DNA of 13,524 nt. It comes from JAGOTT01 sp964450795 (lineage in GTDB: Bacteria > Patescibacteriota > Minisyncoccia > Moranbacterales > UBA1568). Within the stretch, counting starts at the first letter, position 1; every line of letters starts with the position of its first letter. The DNA lies in assembly GCA_964450795.1 (NCBI GenBank), contig CAYVDI010000025.1, positions 1 through 13,524 of the forward strand, read 5' to 3'. The notes beneath the pieces were generated by a model. That model did no database searches, was not told where the DNA came from, and was given only the letters and a program-made list of their open reading frames with translations. Of this stretch, positions 9,101 to 13,524 are shown one piece after another. The translations under genes were made by a program, and so were the position numbers.

Positions 9101-9285
9101 GCGACCTGATGGGAGGGGATTTTAATTCCGATGGCAAGACCGATCTCGCCGTCAGCGCGCACGGCCATGCTTCGATTACCGGCCGCGTCTACATCTTCAT
9201 CACCGAGGCGAAGGCGGTCGCGTCGGATCAGATGGCGCGGCTTCGCGGCTCCGGAAAAATGAAAGGCCCGATGCGATTACGGTAA
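3115..9285 (+). CDS. Giant exported FG-GAP protein with 28 integrin-like repeats (four predicted 7-bladed beta-propellers)
   Basis: The start is the ATG with AGGAAG 6 nt upstream, giving 2056 residues. Residues 1-24 are MKNYR plus a hydrophobic stretch (LLLFLSLATLPLFGVFFY), a signal peptide or N-terminal membrane anchor. Residues ~30-318 form a charged N-terminal domain ending 'YPIALDPTLSF' that I do not recognise by name. Residues ~319-2029 hold 28 FG-GAP repeats of ~60 residues. Each has an integrin-type calcium loop (D.[ND].[DN]G..D, usually DFNADGKTD) followed by 'LAVGA' and 'GRAYVFYNDGS'. Irregular junctions after repeats 7, 14 and 21 point to four propellers. The 27-residue tail is basic, with no LPXTG motif or membrane segment. 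Such folds bind proteins or glycans outside the cell. A role in host or cell-cell contact is inference. It probably shares a transcript with the fibre gene. Confidence 0.92.
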   Translation: MKNYRSLLLFLSLATLPLFGVFFYRALSTEPTLPSLTEKADKAGEAMLADLRSLPAREIKEEKDAYVIEENGKDGIEISFANQAEAASPKEEKPKTTLSLPKDYGKPISIDLGEGKTVLITDLSGNKDYETGILSDGPSEKDKGSFLNRKSEDAPKTYLSYTSPDERTTHLYAYQKDQASGEKKLKSWTLYNYGLGKETESYKIENAKIKIDDGNAKVFFFGQNDIQSEQAKADVDPNLMDRAQRFLKQETGNDIMNDTDRTPDFTIPKPTYFTKDGKEKESDWKWDEDTKTLSVALTENPQDYPIALDPTLSFTAPGSVAGGSTITGENVNNYFGSLMIAGDLNADGRTDLVVSASEYDTGNLNVGRIYVFYNDGSYTEKAASADAIITDSLANSYFGRSLAVGDFNFDGKTDLAVGATGNPAFTGRAYIFYNDGSYPADPANADVIIAGESNSRMGRSMSTGDFNSDGRVDLAVGSEYYPNTNKGRVYIFYNDGSYPATASSADVAITGETDGDYFANILTSGDYDSNGKTDLVVGAYGYSTSAGRAYVFYNDGSFGTVACTTDCLASNADAKITGEASSNNFSSTFASGDFNADGKTDLAVGAYGYSTSTGRAYVFYGGSIATEGAIGADVIIGGASSSSGFGYHLNGSDLNVDGRTDLVVGASAISSSTNDVYVFYNDGSYPSTASTADVYITDNVSSYFGYSLVSGDFNSDGKTDLVVGGTRYSIADYIGRVYILYSQNGTVNTNKSIAGESTNQDFGRSFAAGDFNADGKTDLAVGAENYDTGSSNVGRVYVFYNDGSYPTGGASADAIIEGEAASNLFGSAISVGDFNADGKTDLAVGAYGYSTSTGRAYVFYNGSITTENASGADIIITGEVGSDAFGKRISSGDLNADGKTDLVVGASGYSSSSGRIYVFNNDGSYPTGAGSADTFITGASNKRIGGAGLLTADLNADGKIDLAAGSTDPGGGWSYVHIFYNDGSYPTGVGSSDVTISDDLTQDFGAALAAGDFNTDGRVDLAVGGTYFSGGSYGHAFIFWNDGSYPTTRATADINIRAEATSDSFGQSLVAGDFNADGKTDLAVGAYGVTTNTGKAYIFHNDGSSFGTVTCTTDCLAANADVIITGETTSNYFGAALVSGDFNADGRTDLVVGAYGNSTNTGKIYFYETRENFAWTLQPVSGLRTSPNFSGEEMKISGEIGTTGQFGNAFATGDFNADGKTDLAVGASAYNSNAGRVFLFYNDGSISSGAPSADAIISGESSSSFGKSLVAGDFNADGKIDLAAGASGYSSSNGRAYIFYQDGSIPATAATADAIITGESGSLFGFALAAGDFNADGKTDLAVGAYTFYGGSGDTGRAYLFYNGAIITEAATGADTIITGDGTFRRFGYALVSGDFDADGDVDLAVGAYDYPGNGPGRVYLFWNDGSYPSVVSSADVVVSGESDGNNPVYFGTALAAGDFNADGKTDLVVGSYSYSYTNTTGRSYIFYADGTNNFGTVACSGTPAACSAANADVIITGESGSAFGITLVSGDFNADGRTDLAVGGSYYSTNTGRTYVFYNDGSIPTTAATADLILQGGATGNYYGAALAAGDLNADGKTDLAVGAYGYNSSQGCAYLYTFNDGVITGEATGNYFSEKGGLITGDFNQDGKTDLAVGAYGYSSDTGRVYLFYNDGSYPTTAASADVIITGEAGSCFGDNLIGGDFNQDGRTDFTVGASCYSSNAGRAYIFYNDGSIPTTAASADVIITGEAGSGFSWPLGFGDCNSDGRVDLVVGAWQYSSSAGRVYVFYNDGSIPTTAATADVIITGEASSSFSYDGIASGDFNQDGRTDLAVGATGYSSGVGRVYVFYNDGSIPTTAATADVIITGETTGNNFGWALSAADFNQDGKTDLAVSAFGYLTSTGRAYIFHNDGSIPTTAATADVIIQGEATNNSFGYALSSGDFNQDGKLDLAVGATGYSSNTGRAYVFYNDGSYPTAATSADVIIQGGAANNYFGGDLMGGDFNSDGKTDLAVSAHGHASITGRVYIFITEAKAVASDQMARLRGSGKMKGPMRLR
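4069..5349 (+). repeat. FG-GAP repeats 1-7 (predicted beta-propeller 1)
   Basis: Seven ~61-residue repeats, all with a calcium-loop motif. The fourth is the variant DYDSNGKTD. The joint between repeats 4 and 5 carries a CX3C insert (Cys codons 4801 and 4813). The block ends at 'YILYSQNG', where the usual 'FYNDGSYPT' linker is lost. Boundaries are approximate because propeller ring closure can shift them by one strand. Confidence 0.75.
4888..4973 (+). repeat. 86-bp exact direct repeat, copy A
   Basis: Identical base for base to 5608-5693, exactly 720 bp (240 codons) downstream. It covers the calcium loop and the 'AYGYSTSTGRAYVF' part of repeat 5. A close third relative lies at about 4708-4773 in repeat 4. 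Confidence 0.9.
5350..6612 (+). repeat. FG-GAP repeats 8-14 (predicted beta-propeller 2)
   Basis: Seven repeats, beginning after the irregular 'TVNTNKSIAGES' joint and ending at 'GKIYFYE'. The joint between repeats 13 and 14 carries a CX3C insert (Cys codons 6445 and 6457). A non-repeat linker (6613-6690) follows. Confidence 0.75.
5608..5693 (+). repeat. 86-bp exact direct repeat, copy B
   Basis: Second copy of the segment at 4888-4973, here in repeat 9. The flanks differ on both sides, so this is a short shared tract between non-adjacent repeats and not a simple duplication of a whole unit. Confidence 0.9.
6691..7983 (+). repeat. FG-GAP repeats 15-21 (predicted beta-propeller 3)
   Basis: Seven repeats. 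Repeat 18 has the variant loop DFDADGDVD. The joint between repeats 19 and 20 has a CX6C insert (Cys codons 7612 and 7633). The block ends at 'CAYLYTFNDG', where the linker to the next repeat is shortened. Confidence 0.75.
8467..8525 (+). repeat. 59-bp exact direct repeat, copy A
   Basis: Identical to 8647-8705, exactly 180 bp (60 codons, one repeat unit) downstream. It covers the strand and linker 'VYVFYNDGSIPTTAATAD' between repeats 24 and 25. Confidence 0.9.
8647..8705 (+). repeat. 59-bp exact direct repeat, copy B
   Basis: Second copy of the tract at 8467-8525, between repeats 25 and 26. The one-unit spacing fits tandem duplication or slippage within the last propeller. Confidence 0.9.
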
Positions 9286-9378
9286 CGAAAGGGTCCTGCA
9301 TTCAGACAATTTAAGAAATGATGGCGTCTTTCAGGAGAATATCCATTTTTTATGGTGAAAATCACCCAGTTTCTGCGT

Positions 9379-9407
9379 TTGTCTTTTTTGGTGTTTTTTC
9401 CTATAAT
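9379..9407 (+). promoter_or_regulatory. Sigma70-type promoter for the membrane-protein gene
   Basis: TTGTCT (9379-9384), a 17-bp T-rich spacer, and a perfect TATAAT (9402-9407). Transcription would begin near 9413-9415, giving a ~40-nt leader that contains GGGAGG. This makes the third gene a separate transcription unit from the two repeat-protein genes. Confidence 0.75.
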
Positions 9408-9421
9408 TTCCTGGTAACAAA

Positions 9422-9428
9422 GGGAGGC
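9422..9428 (+). promoter_or_regulatory. Shine-Dalgarno GGGAGGC, unusually far from the ATG
   Basis: A strong Shine-Dalgarno, but its end is 23 nt from the ATG at 9452. At the normal distance (8 nt) lies an in-frame ATA codon at 9437, and no ATG, GTG or TTG is in frame between the two. The start of the gene is therefore less certain than usual. Confidence 0.5.
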
Positions 9429-9451
9429 AATAACCCATAGTAAAAAACCGT

Positions 9452-12067
9452 ATGGAAGAGGGAAAGCATCCGTTCCAGATCCGACCGAATGTCGGCGGGA
9501 GCCAAGGAGCGGGAAACAACGTGTTCCAGATGCCGCGTGCGGTGTCGCCGGAACCGCGTCCGACCGCATCGGCCGTGCCGGTTTCGAGCAAGTCATCCGA
9601 ACCACGCACCGGGCTCACGTCGAAGTTCTTCGATCTTCTCATCACCGTGTCGCTTACGGCGCTCTTTGTCGGGCTCCCGATTTTCTTCACGGGGATGACG
9701 TTCCAGGGAATCGCGTTCGAGAAACAGCTCTATTTCTACTTCTGGATTCTCGTCGGTCTCGTTTCCTGGGTCTCGAAGGGTGTGCTTCTCGGTGAGATGC
9801 GTATCCGTCGGACGCCCTTGGATATCCCGATCGTCCTGTTCGTCGCCGCGTACGGTGCTTCGGCTGTGTTTTCGGTCGACCGGTGGCACAGTTTCTGGGG
9901 CTCGTTCGGTGATCCGTCACGCGGATTCCTCTCGATAGCGGCGCTCGCCCTCGCCTTCTATCTCCTCGTTTCGCATTTCACGCCGAAGCGGTTCTATGCC
10001 ATGTTCGGCGGACTGGTTGCCTCGTCGCTTCTGGTCATTTTGTGGAGCTTCCTCGCGGTCATGGGCATCCGGTTTCTTCCGGCCTCGTTCGAGACCTACG
10101 CCCCGCTTTCGCTTATCGGGACCGTTTCGACGCTTTCGGTGTTCCTGTCGATCGTTCCGCCGATCTTCCTGACGGCCATCTTCGTTCTTTTCCGGGAGCA
10201 GGGGAAGAAGACCTGGTGGCAGTATGCGCTCCTGACCGGTCTGTTCGTAGGTCTTCTGCTCGACCTCTTCCTTATTCTCGCGTTTTCGCCGTTCATGTCA
10301 TGGGCGGTGGTTCTCGGCGGACTCGGGTTCTTCCTTATCTTCATCCTGGCACAGATCGTCCGTCCGCCGGAACAGTGGGTATGGGCTCCGATGCTCGTTT
10401 TCGTGGCGCTCCTCTCGTTCCTCATGATCGGGAACATCCAGGTCGCGAAGGTCAACCTGCCGGTCGAGGTCCTTCCAAAACTCTCTTTCGCATGGGATAT
10501 CGCCAAGGATGCGGTGACGAAAGGCCCGTTTTTCCTCGGTTCGGGTCCGGCGAGTTACGGATATGCCTTCTCCCTCTACCGTCCGGTGGCATACAATCAG
10601 AACGCCCTCTACACGCTCCGGTTCGATCAGGCGCCGGGACTCTTCCTTGAGGCGCTTCCGACGATCGGAGTTCTCGGGACGGTCATCTTCCTCGTACTCG
10701 CGTTCTCATTCCTCTCGCTCGGCATCTATCTCCTCTCGAGCGACAAGGAGAGGAACAAAGTCTTCTCCATCGGACTCTGGAGCGCGGCAGTCATGTTCTT
10801 CATAGCGAGTTTCACGACCGCTTTCAACGGAGCGCTTCTGATCATGGGATCGCTCCTCGCGGCGCTCTCGCTTGCGACCGTGCTCTGGGAGAGCGGCTCG
10901 GAAGAACGGTATCTCTCGCTCTCGCTCAAGGCGTCGCCGAAGTTCGCGCTCGCGCTCGCGTTCGTCTTCATGGTGGTGTCCGCCGGCGTCGCGTTCCTCT
11001 TCGCGTTCATCGGAAAGGCGTTTTTCGCGGATATCTCGGCAGGGAAAGTGCTCCGTGAGCAGGTTGCCACCGAGGAATCCGTCAGGAATCTCGATCGGGC
11101 CGCAACGCTTTATTCGCAGGAGTCCCAGTACTATTCCCGGATCGGTCAGACCTACATGGCGATAGCGAATCAGGAAGCGGCGAAACCGAAGGGCGAAGCC
11201 GATCCGAACAAGGTGGTCTTCGCCGTCCGCGAAGCGATCGCCCGGACGGAGAAAGGCGCGGCGATCTCCCCGAAGAGCGTCCGCATGGCGGAGGCGCTCG
11301 GCCTCATCTATGAGAACAGCAGTCTCTATGCGTCCGACGCGCTCCCGAAGTCGTTCGAGGCGTACGAGAAGGCGCTTGCGCTTGAGCCGAATAATCCGCT
11401 TCTTCTCGTGAAACTGGGACAGATCAAGCGTGCCATGGCCGATCAGAAGCCCGATACCGAAGCCGAGGCGAAGGTCGCTCTCTACGGTGAGGCAAGGGAC
11501 TTCTTCGAGCAGGCAATCGAGAAGAAACAGAATCTCTCTGTCGCGCATTACAGCCTTTCCGTGGTGCTCTCGCGGTTGAAGGAGTATGATAAGGCGATCG
11601 AGAGCGCCTCGGCGGCCCTTCGTCTCGAGCCGCAGAACGCGAGTTACCGCTACAGCCTCGGAGCGCTCTATCAGTCGCGTCATCAGGACGGCGATCTCGA
11701 CAAGGCGGAAGCGGCGTACAAGGACGTTCTCAAGGCGAACGAGAAACTCGTCGATGTCCGCCTCGCGCTCGGTCTCCTCTATGAGGATAAGAAGGACAAG
11801 GATGCCGCTCTCGCGGAATACCGGAAGATCCTTGAATTCATTCCCGAGGGAGAAAACAACGATGCGCTCCGGAAGCAGATAGGGAAATTCATCGATGTTC
11901 TCCAGAGTGGAGGAAGCAACGTGAGCAAGCAGGCGCAAGCTCCGAAACTTCCGGAAGCTCCGGCTCCGGCTCCGGCCTCTGCCGTTCCTGCGACTCCGGC
12001 TCCGACTCCGGCACCTGCCCCGGCGCAGACGCCGGTTCCCGCGACCGAGCCCGCTCCAGCCCCGTAG
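9452..12067 (+). CDS. Polytopic O-antigen ligase/polymerase-like membrane protein fused to a TPR domain
   Basis: 871 residues from the first ATG after a clear promoter. Residues 1-55 are a disordered, probably cytoplasmic tail. About 13 hydrophobic segments lie between ~60 and ~524. Between them sit 'SVDRWHSFWGSFGDPSRGF' (141-159) and 'GPFFLGSGPASYGYAF' (358-373). A large loop and 'FLEALPTIGVLGTVIF' (398-413) follow, a layout like that of Wzy/WaaL O-antigen ligase family proteins. Residues ~545-800 are helical repeats with TPR character ('SFEAYEKALALEPNNP', 'YDKAIESASAALRLEPQN', 'YRYSLGALYQ'). Residues ~829-871 are Pro/Ala-rich. The family transfers or polymerises lipid-linked glycans at the outer face of the membrane; the substrate cannot be told here. 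An odd number of segments would put the TPRs outside the cell. A terminator follows. Confidence 0.85.
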   Translation: MEEGKHPFQIRPNVGGSQGAGNNVFQMPRAVSPEPRPTASAVPVSSKSSEPRTGLTSKFFDLLITVSLTALFVGLPIFFTGMTFQGIAFEKQLYFYFWILVGLVSWVSKGVLLGEMRIRRTPLDIPIVLFVAAYGASAVFSVDRWHSFWGSFGDPSRGFLSIAALALAFYLLVSHFTPKRFYAMFGGLVASSLLVILWSFLAVMGIRFLPASFETYAPLSLIGTVSTLSVFLSIVPPIFLTAIFVLFREQGKKTWWQYALLTGLFVGLLLDLFLILAFSPFMSWAVVLGGLGFFLIFILAQIVRPPEQWVWAPMLVFVALLSFLMIGNIQVAKVNLPVEVLPKLSFAWDIAKDAVTKGPFFLGSGPASYGYAFSLYRPVAYNQNALYTLRFDQAPGLFLEALPTIGVLGTVIFLVLAFSFLSLGIYLLSSDKERNKVFSIGLWSAAVMFFIASFTTAFNGALLIMGSLLAALSLATVLWESGSEERYLSLSLKASPKFALALAFVFMVVSAGVAFLFAFIGKAFFADISAGKVLREQVATEESVRNLDRAATLYSQESQYYSRIGQTYMAIANQEAAKPKGEADPNKVVFAVREAIARTEKGAAISPKSVRMAEALGLIYENSSLYASDALPKSFEAYEKALALEPNNPLLLVKLGQIKRAMADQKPDTEAEAKVALYGEARDFFEQAIEKKQNLSVAHYSLSVVLSRLKEYDKAIESASAALRLEPQNASYRYSLGALYQSRHQDGDLDKAEAAYKDVLKANEKLVDVRLALGLLYEDKKDKDAALAEYRKILEFIPEGENNDALRKQIGKFIDVLQSGGSNVSKQAQAPKLPEAPAPAPASAVPATPAPTPAPAPAQTPVPATEPAPAP

Positions 12068-12091
12068 TTTCAAGGATTCTTTTCCTGAAGA

Positions 12092-12130
12092 GAAAGGGTC
12101 GCCGGCTGGTGATCCTTTTCCTTTTGTTTC
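12092..12130 (+). terminator. Likely intrinsic terminator of the membrane-protein gene
   Basis: GAAAGGGTC (12092-12100) pairs with GATCCTTTT (12111-12119) around a 10-nt loop, with two G-T wobbles. T-rich sequence (CTTTTGTTT) follows. It begins 25 nt after the stop and lies just before the rRNA promoter, where insulation would be expected. Confidence 0.6.
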
Positions 12131-12157
12131 CGGTATTTTCCATAAAACCCTCCCGAC

Positions 12158-12186
12158 TTGACAGGTTTTCGTTCATTGCCTATGAT
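12158..12186 (+). promoter_or_regulatory. rRNA promoter (TTGACA-N17-TATGAT)
   Basis: A perfect -35 (12158-12163), a 17-bp spacer, and TATGAT (12181-12186). The sequence after the -10 is G-rich (GGGAAGC), like the discriminators of growth-rate-regulated rRNA promoters. Transcription would start near 12193. This is the strongest promoter in the window and points at the 23S gene. Confidence 0.85.
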
Positions 12187-12225
12187 GGGAAGCACCTGTC
12201 TCAAAAGAAGACGTTTTTATTTTTC

Positions 12226-12235
12226 TGTCTTTGAG
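12226..12235 (+). promoter_or_regulatory. boxA-like antitermination element
   Basis: TGTCTTTGAG resembles the Gram-positive rRNA boxA core (TGTTCTTTGA), which recruits Nus factors. It lies ~33 nt after the predicted transcription start. The match is partial. Confidence 0.4.
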
Positions 12236-12458
12236 GGGGATTTCACGAAGAAACGACGAGTATGGGAAGGTTCCCGGGTTCCCGTTTCCGCGCGAACGGA
12301 CTTTGACAAGTGAATACGTTCCGGCAGACGAAACTTTTCTACCCGATTGAAGCGGAAACGGGGGAAGGGGGGTCGTGCCGGAGAGGTCAAAGCAATGTTA
12401 TCAAATGCAAGTGCAATGAAACGACGACAGGAGACGGAAGTTTTCTGTTGTCAACCGG

Positions 12459-12498
12459 TTGTCCGCGAGATCCCGATCCGTCGGGGCTTTGCGGACAA
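12459..12498 (+). other. 18-bp hairpin just upstream of 23S rRNA (possible pre-rRNA processing site)
   Basis: TTGTCCGCGAGATCCCGA (12459-12476) pairs with 12481-12498 around the tetraloop TCCG. There is one A-C mismatch and four G-U pairs; the outer eight pairs are all Watson-Crick. It ends ~9 nt before the estimated 23S 5' end. No T-run follows, so it is not a terminator. A helix of this length could be an RNase III-type substrate. Confidence 0.7.
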
Positions 12499-12507
12499 AG
12501 AAAAAAG

Positions 12508-13524
<1,017 letters not shown>

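Larger units (their letters stand above)
7984..9201 (+). repeat. FG-GAP repeats 22-28 (predicted beta-propeller 4)
   Basis: Seven repeats. Five of the seven use 'NQDG' in the calcium loop; this form appears in none of repeats 1-21. Linkers here are very uniform ('FYNDGSIPTTAATADVIITGE'-like), and neighbouring units share long identical DNA, consistent with recent local duplication. Confidence 0.75.
9286..9451 (+). other. 166-bp intergenic region with a promoter
   Basis: It separates the FG-GAP gene from the membrane-protein gene. Its 5' half has only a weak imperfect stem (TCCTG 9294-9298 with CAGGA 9332-9336) and a T6 run at 9346-9351. This might terminate the upstream transcript but is not convincing. 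Its 3' half holds the promoter and Shine-Dalgarno described separately. Confidence 0.6.
12193..12507 (+). other. ~315-nt transcribed leader of the 23S rRNA
   Basis: No gene, tRNA or 16S sequence is visible here. It contains a boxA-like element and, at its 3' end, a long hairpin. Short open frames across 12310-12560 run into the rRNA and have no coding support. The region is rich in G/A tracts and short inverted repeats such as GGGAA/TTCCC near 12264-12285. Confidence 0.65.

Noticed and set aside
4069..9201. CRISPR array
   Set aside because: The regular repeats are coding units of ~180 bp with conserved protein motifs, not short repeats with unrelated spacers.
9294..9351. Terminator after the FG-GAP gene
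   Set aside because: The stem is short, interrupted and has an 18-nt loop; the T-run is displaced by about 9 nt from the stem. Too weak to call.
3..12067. Recoded UGA (Gly) as in Gracilibacteria/Absconditabacteria
   Set aside because: No in-frame TGA occurs in the three genes; they end in TAG, TAA and TAG, and GGN is used freely for Gly.
10706..12073. 455-codon antisense open frame
   Set aside because: Extremely Arg/Glu/Leu-rich low-complexity translation opposite the TPR domain and Pro/Ala tail; a shadow of the G+C-rich sense codons.
12303..12308. Second TTGACA as another rRNA promoter
   Set aside because: No -10-like hexamer at 16-18 bp (the region reads CGGCAGACGAAA).

Overview
The window reads entirely on the + strand. 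It holds two adjacent genes for very large, repetitive, probably surface-exposed proteins, then a polytopic membrane protein with its own promoter, then the first ~1 kb of a 23S rRNA gene with its own promoter. I see no 16S rRNA or tRNA upstream of the 23S. The style suggests a member of the Candidate Phyla Radiation / Patescibacteria, possibly the Parcubacteria group. The clues are a giant FG-GAP protein, a fibre protein with phage-tail-like 'VGIGT..P' motifs and an S74 chaperone domain, an O-antigen-ligase-like membrane protein fused to TPRs, and a solitary 23S gene. This assignment is inference from gene style. The rRNA sequence would settle it.

Region 1 (start to 3104) is the 3' part of a fibre-like protein. 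It has two diverged ~190-residue repeats, three 'GIG(D/T)..P' fibre motifs, an intramolecular-chaperone autoprotease domain (S74 type, Ser-Lys dyad), a coiled coil and a C-terminal domain. Its 5' end lies outside the window. Region 2 (3115-9285) begins 10 nt after the stop of the first gene, with a Shine-Dalgarno that overlaps that stop. It encodes a 2056-residue secreted or membrane-anchored protein with 28 FG-GAP repeats. Irregular junctions fall exactly after repeats 7, 14 and 21, so I read it as four consecutive seven-bladed beta-propellers, each blade with an intact calcium-binding loop. The two genes look like one transcription unit making two calcium-binding surface proteins.

Region 3 (9286-12130) starts with a 166-bp gap carrying a TTGTCT-N17-TATAAT promoter. 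It is followed by an 871-residue protein with about 13 membrane segments, an O-antigen ligase-like core, a TPR domain and a Pro/Ala-rich tail, and then a likely intrinsic terminator. Region 4 (12131-13524) has a near-consensus promoter (TTGACA-N17-TATGAT) with a G-rich discriminator and a ~315-nt leader. The leader contains a boxA-like element and an 18-bp hairpin just before the 23S rRNA, which runs off the end of the window.

Base composition in the two large genes is mosaic: 60-base blocks counted by hand range from about 40% to 72% G+C inside one gene. Together with near-identical internal repeats, this points to ongoing duplication and recombination among repeat units.
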